Positions 28,594-42,000 of a stretch of DNA of 64,000 nt are shown here, in pieces. The position numbers and the translations under genes were made by a program. Within the stretch, counting starts at the first letter, position 1, and the number at the start of each line of letters is the position of its first letter. The stretch is from Scatophagus argus (Eukaryota; Chordata; Actinopteri; Scatophagidae). The stretch lies in contig NC_058498.1 in assembly GCF_020382885.2 (NCBI RefSeq), forward strand, positions 12,837,001 to 12,901,000, in the 5' to 3' direction. Under the pieces are notes generated by a model that made no database searches, was not told the origin of the DNA, and saw only the letters and a program-made list of their open reading frames with translations.

Positions 28594-28886
28594 TTACTAC
28601 TGCATTTATCCCATCCTTAGTTGAACACACACATGCAACACCCAGCAAATTACATGCAGTGAAACACACACAGGAGCAGTGGGCAGCATCAAGCACCCGG
28701 GGAGCATATTGGGGGGTTAAGTGCCTTGCTCAAGGGCACATCAGTCGGCTAATGAAGGGGGGGGGGGGCATTTTATCGCATTAATCACTCCACCACACCC
28801 AAATTTTTCCTGCCCGTCCGGTGGGGGAATCGAACCAATGACCCTCTGATCACAAGCCGCTTCTCCAACCTCTAGGCCACAGCTGT
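28594..28886 (-). repeat. tRNA-derived SINE
   Basis: The minus-strand head reads GTGGCCTAGAGGTTGG (A box) and GGTTCGATTCCCC (B box). The body continues leftwards through a G12 run (28757-28768) and the 'gtgccttgctcaagggcaca' block that I associate with fish SINEs. It is longer than the copy at 14128-14236. Confidence 0.65.
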
Positions 28887-28895
28887 AAAGGGCAT

Positions 28896-28961
28896 TGGCA
28901 GCGGTGGGATTCGAACCCACGCCATCGAAATGACTGGAGCCTAAATCCAGCGCCTTAGACC
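28896..28961 (-). pseudogene. Truncated tRNA-Leu(UAG)
   Basis: On the minus strand the anticodon arm CTGGATTTAGGCTCCAG (anticodon TAG), the variable region, the T arm GTGGGTTCGAATCCCAC and the acceptor 3' strand CGCTGCCA are intact. The 5' acceptor strand and most of the D arm are replaced by unrelated sequence. It cannot form an acceptor stem, so it is read as a tRNA relic. Confidence 0.8.
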
Positions 28962-29487
28962 ACCAATAATGAGCAATAAAATTCATGCTTATGTTTTTGT
29001 GGCTGTAGATAGACAGGGAGTGTATACAGTGTGTCTTTGTGTGTGTGGGTGTCTTTAAAAAGCTGACTGGTCAGAGCCAAATCCTAAAAACTGTAGACAG
29101 TGTGAAAGGCCTCTTCACTCCCTCACTGTCTCTCTTACATAAGTATCCTTCATTGCAAATCTCTTCCACTAAACATGTCTTCCTCTCTCTCGTATTCTCT
29201 TTCTGTTTCAAATTCTCTCAGTTCCAGTGAGCTTTATTGACATGAATGCTAAGAAAGAGACCACGAGACCATCCAACCCTCAAGAATAAATAATCGCTGA
29301 ACAGTGTGGTCCCCCTTTTCTGTGTCTGTGCTGGTTGTGTTGTTAAATGTGTCTCTACATCTTCTTGTCTTGCCTCTGTCTCCCCCTCCCCCACCGTCGT
29401 CTCTCTCTGGCTGTGGGCATCTCTGCTGGCAGCAGCTCTGAGGTTTCAGAGCTGACTGGGTAAACAAATGAGGAGTAAACAATGTGC

Positions 29488-29533
29488 GAGACAGACAGAC
29501 AGACAGACAGACAAACAGGCAGACAGACAGACC
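29488..29533 (+). repeat. (ACAG)n microsatellite
   Basis: Tandem ACAG units with two single-base interruptions. Confidence 0.9.
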
Positions 29534-29583
29534 ACTGGAGCGAAAGCAGGGGTTGTTTCATGTCTGCTGTCTGAGCAGGAGGT

Positions 29584-29640
29584 GTGAGTGTGTGTGTGTG
29601 TGTGTGTGGGTGTGTGTGTGTGTGTGTGGGTGTGTGTGTG
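29584..29640 (+). repeat. Interrupted (GT)n microsatellite
   Basis: GT runs broken twice by GGG. Confidence 0.9.
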
Positions 29641-29825
29641 AGCTTGGCTGGCACTAACTGTAAACTAAAGTGTATAAGGTGTTTTGTGTGTCTGAAATGT
29701 AATTTTCTTTCTCAAAATATGTTGAAAAAATATAATCTCATAATGTAAACCTAACAAGGTGAACTTAGAAATGCAGTTCTCAGTTCTCAGATAATCCAAC
29801 ATATTTGTAAATGGTTTATTTATCT

Positions 29826-30229
29826 CAGGAAGTAGGAAAAAAACTCTGGGAGCTGGTTCTGTCCTGGGAGTGGAACTGCAGTCTCTGGCAGAGGTGTCTG
29901 AGCAGCGGATGCTGAGGAAACTGCTCAACATCCTCAACAACAAGTCACATCCCCTGCAAGCCACACTGGAATCCTTCCTTCCTGTGGCTATCAAGCTCTT
30001 CAGCTCATCCCTTTTCCCCACATAGGACAATAATAATTTATTCTGCACTACTATCAACACTGTATAGTATCTGCACCTTATCCTTTCCATTCTGCACCTT
30101 AGCTTCCGTTATCTATGTCATGTATATACTGTTATTTTATATTTTGTGTGATTACTTGATACTTTGTATTGCAACCCTGGCACAACAATTTCCTGCGGGA
30201 TCAATAAAGTTCATATCTTATCTTATCAT
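29826..30229 (+). mobile_element. 3' end of a truncated non-LTR retrotransposon (LINE)
   Basis: A reading frame ending at 30025 encodes a LINE ORF2-like C-terminus (LAEVSEQRMLRKLLNILNNK..., then TAG). A short AT-rich 3' UTR follows with 'gcgggatcaataaagttca' and a TTATC-type tail. The 5' end is missing and only the last few hundred bases remain. The clade is uncertain (CR1/Rex-like by tail style). Confidence 0.6.
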
Positions 30230-30642
30230 ACCGTCCACAGTGTTTGTGCTTTGCATTTGCCTACGGGAATAAACTGTACGCTCAGGCCGACTGACACCGT
30301 CTGTCACTGTGCAGCATCGTCAGCTGGAGCTGGGATTTATTTATTTATTTGTCACTGTTCATGGTACAGTTTGATGCCATGTCCTTAAATCAAGGACACA
30401 GAGTGGATCTTGCTTTGGCGAGTCCGCCAAAACCTTTTTGCCATATAACTTCAAATACAGGTAAACAGGTGATAAATAGGTGAGTTAGATTACCTCTCTA
30501 AAAACTATGATCCATTGTTACAAGTGGCTTTATTATGTAAAAAAAAAAATAAAAAAAAATACTGTGCTGGCAATCTAATTTGGCTCCGAGGTGTGAAATT
30601 GTAATCAGTGTGGATTACAAAGGCAGACTTGTTTCAACATTT

Positions 30643-30669
30643 GACTCTCTCTCTCTCTCTCTCTCTCTC
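30643..30669 (+). repeat. (CT)n microsatellite
   Basis: About 12 CT units. Confidence 0.95.
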
Positions 30670-31138
30670 CACCAGATTAATGTCACGGCTTCTATTTTTG
30701 AGTGTCTGAGGAGTGAAGACCTGTGGCTTTCACAAAGCGAGAGGGAGAAATGTGAGCACTGTGACAGAAGGGTGCTTTCAGACCTGCCAGGATCTGGCCA
30801 CAGTAATAGCTGTTTACACAATGGAATAATTACCCAGTAAATTGCAGGGGGATGAAAGAAGAGAGTAGAGGAGAAGACAGGAAAGGAGAGGAGAGGGGAG
30901 CGGAGGAGCTTTCTGGTGCTGGCAGGCACACATTGCATTTGACAGGCAGAGAGTTGATTCTTCAGCGTTCAGGCCTTTGATGAGCTCAGTTCTGCGTGTT
31001 TGCTGCCTTGCACTGACACTCAGACATGCAAACACACATCTAATTATTTTACTGCTATTTGCCTGCAGATTCAAATTCCAAGCTGCCCTAAATGATAACA
31101 AGCGAGCTTGTTTTTTCTTGATGGAACCAGTCCACGAT

Positions 31139-32038
31139 CAGCGGTGGAAGGAAGTATGTTTACTTGAGTACAGCACTCAAGTATTCAACATTTCTACATT
31201 TATTTGACAGTAGGAGTGTACAGTATGGTGATACAGTTATCAGTGATCCACTATCATCAATGCAATGTAAAAATAAATAATCCTTACAGATATGCCTTTA
31301 TTTTGAAATTGCACTTCACCAGTTACAATTATTTACAATTATTTACAATTTTTTAGTTGTCATTTTTTGTCTTTTATGGCTAAAAGCAGAAAGGAAAGGA
31401 GAGGCCCTGTTTTTTTTTTATTTTTATCAGTCACAGATTCAAATCAAAGTTGGACTGTAGCAAACTTAATGATGCCAGCAAATATTGTATCATTACCTAC
31501 AGAGATACAGTGTGTCATATGAACCCGATGATTTAGACTCCTCTGGGACAGTTATGGCTACTTTTCAGGTTTTAAGATCCCAACCTTTTGACCCTTTTGA
31601 CCCCAGAAAACTGTGTCTATATGGGGCCTGTTGTCACATTTCAGATAAGCTGTTCCTCCACTGAATGTTCAGAACATAAGAAGTAAAATCATACCATATT
31701 TCATAAAAAAGGCAGAGATTGGATTCTGATTTTTTTGTTGTTGTTTTGTTTTTTTGTTTGTTTTTTAATTCTTTCACATCCTTTGGTGAGGGTCCAAGCC
31801 TATTTGGGAACCAATGGACTACTAAACTACTTGAATTCTATATATAGGAGTTAAAATTAGCCCCAAATTAAGCAACTACAATAGTGAAATGTTATTTACA
31901 CATGGAATAATTAATAAATCTAGTGGTGGTAAGATTTCAAATGAAGAACTTTTACTTGCAATTGAGTACTCCTACATCGTTCTACTCGTCCTTTAACTTA
32001 AAGACGTCTGTGAAATCTGCGTACTTCTTCCACCACTG
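31139..32038. mobile_element. hAT-like non-autonomous DNA transposon
   Basis: The left end CAGCGGTGGAAGGAAGTA and the inverted right end CAGTGGTGGAAGAAGTA form terminal inverted repeats. Flanking 8-mers TCCACGAT (31131-31138) and CCCACGAT (32039-32046) differ at one base, as expected of an 8-bp hAT target duplication. The interior of about 0.9 kb has no transposase frame. The CAG(T)GGTGGAA end with TACTTGAGTA words near it is known from abundant fish hAT-derived elements. Confidence 0.75.
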
Positions 32039-32571
32039 CCCACGATTTCACGAATGTGTAGATGCATGCCTCGCCGACAAACGGCATTTTTAAGATTCCT
32101 CTCCACTCCCATGTTTTTCTCTCCCTTACAAACAGATGTGGGAGGATCATCTGAAATATGCACCCTGGTAGAATAGCCATTGTGATCTCCCATCACGTCA
32201 GAAAGTCAACACGAGGACATTTCATTCACAGGAAAAGGACACAAAGGCTTCGTCCACTGACCGTAGCAGATGAGCAAATGACTGTGGGCAGAGGAGAGCA
32301 GGACATTCCTGGCATACTTCATGTGGTACAAAAAGATACATTTCTCTTCCTCTTTGTCTCAAAGACACAGCAAAAGCCCTTTGTTTGCTACAGGAAATGA
32401 GATTTTCTTCTTTTTTTTTTTGATACATAATTGACGTTTCCTCTGACTCTGATTAATAAAACATTTCTAGAATAATTCCCAGTTGGGTTGGAGTGAGGCT
32501 CAAAGAGGGGGTTGGCGAAGGGTAGGGGGTGGCATGGAGGGGTTTGATATGTTGCCTGAGGTGACACATTG

Positions 32572-32600
32572 ACACACACACACACACACACACACACACA
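32572..32600 (+). repeat. (CA)n microsatellite
   Basis: About 14 CA units. Confidence 0.95.
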
Positions 32601-35464
32601 GCTTCTCCAATCAAAAGCTTGGAGAAATAAAAAACCCAGAAACTTCAAAAGCATCATCCACAGCTTGATGAGAAGTCCTCCAAGCTGGAGTGTGGCAGAT
32701 GTAAATCCGCCCTCAGGCACATGCACACACTTACAGAGAGACACACCAAACAGAATTATGAAAAAACACCACTTGCGTTTGTGTGTGTGTGCTTTCTGGC
32801 AACCCCTTCTGTTGCAACGTGTCCGGCTGACCACTTTGGATGAGATGTGACACTGAGGATGAATAATACAATAGAGAGATACTCGGACGTGTCAGCAGCA
32901 TCTGTCTCTGTCTGGGGCTGACGTGTGTCGTCCTCCCTCCTCATTCAGAGCAGATCGTGGGAGCTTATACAAAACTAATGAAGCAGACACACGTTGTATT
33001 AACACACACACAAACCCTCATGCATGCACGCACACATTCAGAGACAGAGACAAAGTGTAGGTCCGACTGGCCGCACCGTGACCAGCATCTCAGATTCCTC
33101 AAACTCCCCCGAGAGCCTCACTCTGCTTTTGGTACACAAAAATCAGATCTCAGTCAAGAGGAGGGTCACTGCAAAACACAAGACCAAAACACTGAATGAT
33201 TTATGATATGACTGTATTGTTGTTGGGAGGTGTAACTGAACTGGAGTTAGTTGTCATATTTAAGAAGTCAGTGGCCGGACTCCTGTGCTCCCATTGGCTG
33301 ACAGGCGCTGCTTCCAAGAGGAGGGAAGGGACGTTAAAAGACAGAAAGAGGCAGGAGGAGATTTGCTGTGTTTGAACAATAGCGCAGTCCTCATTTGTTT
33401 GTGTTCGAACAGGTTCTTGTGCCAGTTAGATGACATTGAAGCTTGTGTCACATTATCACATCATCCTACTTAAAGCACTTCAACACCTTCTGCCAAGAAT
33501 CTTTGACATGTTAATGGTCTGAAATAAGACCCATGATTAAAAAAAGAAAAGAAAAAAACAGAGTATGTGTGTTTGGGTGGGTGTGTTTACAGTATGTTGT
33601 GCATGAGTGTAAATACCCAGGAGTGATTCCATTGGGTTGGCAAATAGTTTCTCCCCTGTTGCATAACATAAGTTTCTTCCTCAGACATTATGAAAGCCTT
33701 AGCAGACAAGTGAAGGCTTTAAACCATGAAACTGTGAGTTGAGAGGTAAGTCAGAGGGAGCCTGTACTGACTTTGACAAGAGAGAAACACACCGCGTTTA
33801 ATCTCGATCTGGTTGCTTGTTCAACGGAACTACTTTTTTCATTTGATTTATACACTTTTGATCCAAGATATTTTGTCAGAAAGAAGGATGCACACGTGGT
33901 AAACTTCCCATCTGGGTGGGCTAAGTTTTCCATTTGGACATCTGGAACAACTAAAGTTCAGGGTGTTGGCTTGACAGGTCAAGTGTAGGTCCCGCAGAGG
34001 ATGGTGGCAATCCAACCAAGAGCTCAAAATGCCTTTTATCAAACACTGGACAGTGTGGAGGTATTCAGATTTAAATGAATTTTATTTGTGTTTGTGTCTC
34101 TCAGCTGTTTCTGACCTATTTTTCTTTTTTTTTTTTTGATACAATCATGCAAACATGTTTGTGTTTTTAAATTCAAATTCTTTCTCTCTTTTATTCTGCA
34201 AGCTGGCACTCAAATCCAACCAGCTTTGTCTCGTTATGGTGTTTGGTGTTGCAGCAGTTAGTGGCCTTTTGGACTTTTGGCAGTGTCTTTCCGCCTCCAC
34301 CGCCGCAGCCCCTCCTCCCTCCACCTCCCCCCCCTTAACAGCGGCCAGACAGCCATCCAACCCTGCCAGCTCTGGTGGGAGGCTGGCGACAGCTCTGTTC
34401 CAGCTTCTAAATCAGAGAGGCTGTGTTTAGATCCCCCCTGTAGAGCAGCGCTACACTTGTGAGGAGTTCTGAAAGAAAGAAGTGCTGAGGAAACTGTATG
34501 TGGTTATTCTCACCCCAGTTTGCCCTTTTAGAGTTTGGATCTTTCTGATTTTGTGGGCCTTCTGTCAGAATTTTCCCCCCTTTTTATTCCTTATCAGCTA
34601 ATGTTACAGTTAAGAAAAGTACTGTGAGGGAGTGTTGTGGTGGTTCTGAAGATGCACCCAAGGAAAACATGAAAGATCACAGACAGATATAGGACACAAA
34701 ACCATCATATTTAGACAGAGAAATGAACTTTCCACTGCACTTTGATGATGTCGAAAGGCTCATAATGGAGTGAAGTGCACCACCTCGGGCCAAACCCTCA
34801 GAGTTCCTCAAGACAATACAGAGAGATTTAAGTGCATCTACATCACCTGATATAGCGAGATCCTACAGCTCCCTTTTACCCACTTTAGATTCATTTCACA
34901 TCGCTATTTGCAGTTAAGGGCTTCCTACGGGCATTTTGCTTCCTACTTCTTCCCATTTTCTTAAAAGCAGAGCACATATTCTCCTGCCTGGCACAGACTT
35001 TCAGAAACTTTTACAAAAAGCTCCTATTGGGTCTTTCCAGGGAGAAATGTAGCTACTTAAATTGCCCACATCTTCACATTCTGACATGGAGAGGGTTTTC
35101 CATGTAAGCTGCCAGGAGGCTATTTGTCTTGGCACCAGCAGCATTTGATTTTAGGTATAAAATGTGTGAGAGTGTGTGTTTATGTGCAGGAAGTTCTGTC
35201 TACTCCTTTGAAATTGCCACAGAGACCTCCCACACTGCATTGGCCTTGAACAATAGCCTACTGCATCCTGAAATACACATGGAAAATGCTAAAAACTGTG
35301 GACAGGCCGTGCACTGATTCAGCAATGTTAATTATTGCACAGCCGGAGGATTATGAAAAGGTGAAGGAGTCCTTCAAACAACTGCCATTCAAACTACAGG
35401 CTTTGAAAAGGAATTTCCTGCAGTCAGTAACAGTAAACATAAAACCAAATAGTACAATAAATAA

Positions 35465-35690
35465 TCTTATAAAGGAATAGTGCAACATTTTGGTGTTCTT
35501 GCTGTGAGTTACATGAAGATTCATATCACATTCATTTCTGTGAGGTTAATATGAAGGTTAGTTTAGGTTAGCATAAAGACAGGAAATGTGTTGTTTTACA
35601 TTTTGGTTTTTGTTAAATTAAACAAACAAGATAAACCCTGTCAATTTGAGCTTTTGGGGTGACTTTTGTTACCTTGCAAATTTGAGGTAA
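35465..35690 (+). repeat. Dispersed fish repeat with a GCTAA-type block
   Basis: Begins 'aaaggaatagtgcaacattt' and contains 'aatatgaaggttagtttagg' and 'agcataaagacagga'. It is the inverted, fuller relative of the pieces at about 14690 and about 18935. An inverted 'attcctttaat' at about 36280-36292 may mark the far end. Confidence 0.5.
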
Positions 35691-37394
35691 AGTTTTCAAG
35701 GTGGTACTTTGTCTTTTCCACCCCCCCAAAAAAAATAATCACTGCAGAGCATGCTTAATACTTAAAATATATTTTTGCCTTTTCAAGATTTATTTTTAAC
35801 AAGTTTGATAGATGTAGGTCATTTGTGTTTGTCAAGATTACTTTTATCACACCTTATCTTAATTTAATCGTAATAAATTAACTAAGCGGAGATGGAAATT
35901 GCTCTGCTAAGCCAGTCATTATCAGGAGATTATATAGGCGTTTTTGTTTCAGCAGAGTTTGATTAAATTTTACAGCTAGGTAAAAACTGGTATGTCAATC
36001 GAGTTAAAATTTTAAATTTAATTTTAAAATTTAGCCAGCTAACACTAGCTATGGCTCTCTCACCAGCTTGCGTTCATGGTCCAGTTCACTGTGTTTTTGT
36101 GACAAGGCACAGTTACAGTTTAAGCAAATATTACATGCCGTTTTCATGGGAATTACACATTTCTGAGGTTTAATATCTTCAAGCATGTTAGCTCCAGCGT
36201 CAGATAGGCTGCTAGAGTGGTAAGCTGATCTTCCTTTGCATTTCACTCTTGAAAGGAGCCATGAGTCTATTTCCCTAAAGTATTCCTTTAATCTTACAAT
36301 CAACATTGTTTTGTAATCAAGCAATAATTTGCCTCCACTGTGTGTTAAAGGATAGTACTACATGAGAATTAAACATGTTTGCTCAAGCTGATCAATCACA
36401 AGAGTGGCATTCATCCCTTCCTGTTGCAGTGTAACCATTACACATGCACATGGGAATAAAACTGGAACGACGAGTCACCAGACTACAGCTGACTGCAAAG
36501 TGCAAATGCGGTGAGCACAAAGGGCGTGTGAGTACAGAGCACACTTCCTTTATAAACCACCCCCCCTTTTCAGTTCACCTGAGGCTTCTCTTCTGAACAA
36601 AAGTCTTCCACCTGATCTGAATTTTACTGGCAGAACCCTTCTGTTAGGATGCCTTTTCACCGTTGCCCCCACTCAGGGACCTGCTTTGTTGATGCAAGAT
36701 GGAAGATCAGTTGAGCAGGTTGGAGGAACAATGACTCTCATTCATCCAAAGCAAAACTATGAAAGCAGAGGGCATGAAATCAGTCCAAGTTTACATATCA
36801 CACTTTACACCCATGATAAATATCTATTATCTGAGGGAACATGCTGGAAATATCTAACTACACAGTTGTTGTAGATCATAAACATTTACTGTCCTATCTA
36901 TCACGGTTAACAGCTGCAACCTGAACAATGAAAACAAGTTGTCTTGGACAAACTTCTTGTTTGCATAAAACACCACAGCCTGCCAAGAAGGTTATGTAAG
37001 CAGAGTCTGAAGCTGCCAGATGTCTTTCCATAATCACCTTGGGTGCAACGAGGAAAAGAGTCCACTCTGTGCCTTTTCAACAAAAGGATCTTTGTGTCAG
37101 TCAGGAGCGATGAAACAACACTCAGATAAACAGCTATAACAGTGCATTGCTTCATAACAGGCTGGAGGTTGAGGAGGATGTGATACAGCTCAAAAACATT
37201 GCAGATGTAGATTACAGTTGCCAGCCTGGGGGTCAGGACCACCACCAGAGGCAACAAGAAAAATTGGAGGAGTCGCAAATGATTACCATGATAGCGAAAC
37301 AGAAATAAAGATTTCTGTTGTACAAAACTGTTGTACTTTATTAGCCATGCTAACAGTGTGGGTTTATGGCATTATCGTTCAGCTGGTCCACCAC

Positions 37395-37915
37395 TATAGT
37401 CCAGACTGAAATATCTCAATGACAGCTGGATTCATTGCCTTTCAAATTTTGTACATTCATTACTCCCACAGACGATTCCCACTGGCTTTTATGATCCTTT
37501 GATTTTTATTCGAGCCCCACTATGAGCTTCCCAATTGTAGCTTTGAGCAACATGTCTTAACGAATGTCGGACGGATTGCAGTTAGATTTGGTTCACACAT
37601 TCATGTCCCCTTTAGGATGGCACATAATAACACCGTGATCCTCTGACTTTAGTTGCGCTATCATCCGCTCAAAGGTCCAATTTGTCTAATATGTTGGTTT
37701 ATGACAAATACTCAACTGTAGTTTGAGTTAAGTGCTAACTGTTTGCATGCAAATACACTAAACTAAGTCGGTGAAGTTAGCAAACATTATACCTTGTTAA
37801 ATGTCATTATGCCTTCTTAACACTGTCAACATTAACATCACTATCATTGTGAGCATGCTGGCATGCTGACAGCATTCATCTAAAAGCACCGAAGCCTCAC
37901 AGAGCAAGCTAGCTG
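37395..37915 (+). repeat. Old dispersed percomorph repeat
   Basis: Successive landmarks 'gaaatatctcaatgacagct', 'ttttgtacattcattactcc', 'tgatcctctgacttt' and 'gcctcacagagcaagctagc' follow the order of a common repeat in spiny-rayed fish genomes. The copy is heavily diverged. Confidence 0.55.
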
Positions 37916-39061
37916 TCAGTTCGCTAGTCTTATTTCCTCTCCTACAACAAGAGGTAAAATTATAATAAGCAGACCTTTTATAACTGCTCACATTTTTGAC
38001 CTCCTCACAACCGCAAAGGCAAATGCAACTGGTGGCTGCAAGGCTTGTTTTTGAATTGTGGTGCCGCTCAGTAGCCAGGCCGAAGCCTTCCAACCTGCGC
38101 GGTGCCAAAGTTCAGAGAAGCTGAATGAAAGAGCGGAAACAAATGTAAACCAACTGCTGACACAGTCTATCAAATTAAGATTTGTCTCAGCATTTTATGA
38201 GCCTGCAGGGAGGTTTGTCTGTCTCAGTGGAGCGTCTATGGGTTTAACTTTGCGGTTTGAAGGGCCTCTGACTGTGAACAACAACAACAAATACTCCCGA
38301 GTTCCTGCATACGCTGCATTACATAAAACGCCTCTTAGCTGTGAGGCGGCAGAGTGGAGGACAACTGGAGACACTGGATTTGGGGGGTGGGGGGGTGGGT
38401 GTGCACAACAAGACTTGAAACGGGCTGAACAGTATAAGGAGCGAGACAGAAACAAAGACGGTGTAAAATGCAGCTTCCCTCCACAGGGGAAGCAGCTTGG
38501 AAAAATAATTGTTGAGAGGAGACAGAGGAAAGCCACTAATGACAGCAGACAATAAAAAACTGGCCACTATTGTAGCGTCTTCCCAGCCAGAATGACAATA
38601 ACACAGGAACCAACAGGCCTGCTCTTAGCAAGGTCCACAGAGGGATTGAACAGCCACAACCACAGCACCTGAAAATAGTGCCTTGCCTGGGGAGAGACTG
38701 TTATTAGGTTGTCTAAACACAGGGTCAATAAGACTATTACTGCACCTCCTAGACACTGAGAAATGGCAAGGGTGCTAGCTAATTGGGTGGTAAGGATTAT
38801 TTTGACAAGCAGTGAATCTAAATAATGGGGAAGAATTATAAGTTACACACACACAGTTGTGAGGGGGGAAAATAAGACAGAGAACAAATATTTGTAAATA
38901 CAAATTTACCTGAATGGGAAACATTCATTGCATGTTTGACTTTTGCCTAAACAGCAATGATCCAAATATGCATCAAAAAAAGAGCGTTTCCAGGCTGTGA
39001 TTTTTGAAGACACAAAAAAAAAAAACAAAAAAAAACACAGATAAACATCATTTTAAGACTT

Positions 39062-42000
39062 TTTATTACTAAGCTCTCTCTAAGGCAGCAGTTTGTGTCC
39101 ACAGTTCATTCTAAAGTCTGGCAGTGAATAAAATAAAATGGTACAAAAATCAGTTCTGATGTGTGCTACAAACATCATTAGACAGCTCTTGGTCAATAAA
39201 AGTTCACAGACAATAATAATAAGCATTATAAACATTCATTTTCCCCTTCAAGTATGCTACTATCCAAAGTGACTAGTGTAAAGTTGGCCGAGGAAATAAA
39301 ATATGTTCATGGTTATTTACACATTATAGGTCCAATATGTGTGCATAAAACCACACGGCTGGAAATGCGTCGGTTAGAAATGTTTCTGCTGCGTTTTGGG
39401 AGGCGAGCATACACACACGGACACACACACAACGATGTGACTGAAGTTTAACAACAGAGAGCAGAGGTTAAGCATTTCAGTACAGCAAGATAATATTTAA
39501 GACATGAGTTGATGCAAGAAGTGGCACAAACAGGCAGCAAGGACCTCATCTGCAGAGGTTTACTAAGAGTCATGTGCCTGAAAGGCTCTTTATACCAGCT
39601 TTTCCTGTTGCCTAACATCTCTCATTCAGAATTAAAGGAGACAATAAAAAAAACAGGAAAATGGACAGACGTGAAGCATGAAAGGTCATTCTTAAGTTTG
39701 GAAAAAGTGGTCTAACAAAAAACAATCACAACTCAAGCTTCACTTTTCCTGAAGTTTCAAACGCATCACATGGTATCCATTAGCAAACATGTAAGATCAG
39801 TAGCTGCAGTGATTTCGTCAATAGCACTTGGAGGACTTCTTGTCCATGTCAGCCTTCGGGTTATCAAGCTTCTAAGTGGAAGTTGAGTTGAAATCGTTTT
39901 GTCAAAGTCTGGAAACATATGTACATCTTTAAGAGGTTCCACTCACTCAAAACCACCAAGTATGTTCACATGCACATTAATATTCCACTGCTGTTGTGAC
40001 TGAGACATGACATACATATCATGTCTTCTCACCTTATCTGGATAATAAAAAGATTCAGATTGTTGGCTTGTGCCATGGGGAACACATTTGTGATCTTGTG
40101 GACGTGTGGAAGCAAAAATAAAAAATTAAAAAACAAAAACTCAGCAAATCCCATAATTAAAAAAACAAAACAAAGAAAGACAGAAAAAATAAGACCTGAA
40201 GTAGGACACAAGATGGATTACAATGTACTGTGAACACACTTCTTATGGATGCTCCCCGGAGGATGTTTTCACAAGTAATAACACTTTGTGGACGACCACA
40301 CAACCAGCACAGTGTCATTTAACCTTCGTATGAGAGCACGGACAGGAACCCGGTCGGCCGAATGCGTCTTTGGTTTAACCAAATGAAACAAGCTGATGAT
40401 TTTGTTTCACAGCTGCTACATAATCTTGCTGAAACGTTACGTGTGAATCGCAGGAGAAAGACGACAGACAGCACACCTCGACTTCAATGCTACAACATCG
40501 ACACACAGCAGGTTAAATACGCACACCATCATCTTCTTCAATTCATTTAAACAACAGCAAAGACTGATTGCGGTTTCATTAAACTACCATGAGACTGTCC
40601 ACACAGTAAGTACTGTACTCTACATACACACCCACATGTGTATTTTAAGCGTATATACACATATGCACAAACAGTCTTTTGGCTGACTTTTGCGTCTTAA
40701 TTCACTTGAAATCTCTCTGTTTCTATTACAACAATGCATAGAGCGGCCGCTGCAACAGTATGTACAACAACATGCATAATATACACAACAACACTCAGAA
40801 AACTTGCTCACACTCCAGGTAGTGATCAAACACAGTTATTTAGACACAGACAAAATGCTCCTCTGACATTTTCCCATCCAGAGACTCAAAACACATTAAT
40901 GTGTCAACTACTCCATGATTTAAAGGGGTTCTTGCAAATATACAGATAAAGAAAATGAGATCTCCATACTTCTTCTGTGAAGAAAGATAAAGACTGAAAT
41001 TGTAGACAACAGCTGATAGTCATTTTTGCTGCAGGACTACTGTGTCCATCACAGTACCGTTTTTCTGTCAGGCACAGAGATAAAAGACCCAGCTAATGAA
41101 ATGTCATCAGCAATCAATGAAACACACAGTCGATGAGGCCTCAGGGTCTCAATTAAAACTGACATCTTCATATATATATATATATATATATCTAAGATTT
41201 ACCAGTTTAATTAAAACAAACGGATCCTGAAAAATTTACAAACTGTCAAGCCAGCAGAATGAGGTCCACAGACGCAAACTTTCAAAAACATGACTCGTCA
41301 ATCACATTATGAATGTTTAATTTACTAACTTGAGTGGAAAAAAAAATGGGACTGAAGTGGACTCAACTGAGAAACCATAAGCTTCAACATTCTGCACACG
41401 CCGGCAGTGTTGTCCCACGAGTCTCTAGAAGACTCAGAACATGTATGCTGTATACGCGCAGTTTAAGCGATGAGTATTAAATAATCCAATAAACCACAGG
41501 AGTGAAGCCATTTCAGAGGGGATATTAAAGTTTTACTGCTGTGCTCCATCATGCACATTTAGACTTCGCTGCTGTCGTCCAATTTGTTTAAATGTGAGAT
41601 AACACATTACAGGCTTTAATTGTAATGGATTTACTAGTGCAAAAATCACTACGTTCTATTTTCTAATAGTCTAACAAGGGATTTTAATATTTTCAGTCAA
41701 TATCAACTCTGTTTACTATCTCCATATTGTGATTATTGCTTGTGTTCTCTTGTAAGTCTGTCACCCCAATTTTTCTCATCGCTGTTGAAACAGTTAAAAG
41801 TGAATTTAACCCTTAAAAACAAAATTCAGCATAAAATGTCATGAACTGTACAGTACGTTATATGTTCCTCACAGATGTGTCTCTTAAAGGAATAGTTTAT
41901 GTGAAAGCTAACGTGAGACAAACTCAGTGAAGCCTTTCTGGCGTCTACAACATACAACATGCTGAGTAGAGTTAAGTGTAGCTTATTATCTGGATGTTTA

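Larger units (their letters stand above)
26450..39061. other. Gene-poor interval between the SAMD3-like exons and the arhgef18 3' end
   Basis: No convincing protein-coding exon on either strand. The identifiable content is repeats, described separately: a SINE with adjacent tRNA-Leu fragment, a LINE 3' end, microsatellites, an hAT-like element and old dispersed repeats. Moderately GC-rich unique sequence at about 28040-28400 has open frames on both strands but no recognisable product. Confidence 0.5.

Noticed and set aside
28741..28986. 81-codon minus-strand frame
   Set aside because: It is a translation of the tRNA-Leu relic and the SINE.
29355..29654. Minus-strand frame rich in HTHTHT and CLSV repeats
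   Set aside because: It is produced entirely by the GT and ACAG microsatellites.
36907..37278. 123-codon minus-strand open frame with hydrophobic start
   Set aside because: It runs up to diverged repeat sequence, has no known motif and looks like chance openness.
38058..38555. 165-codon plus-strand open frame
   Set aside because: It starts at GTG; the first ATG leaves under 100 codons. No splice context, no recognisable domain, and an overlapping minus-strand frame of similar length.
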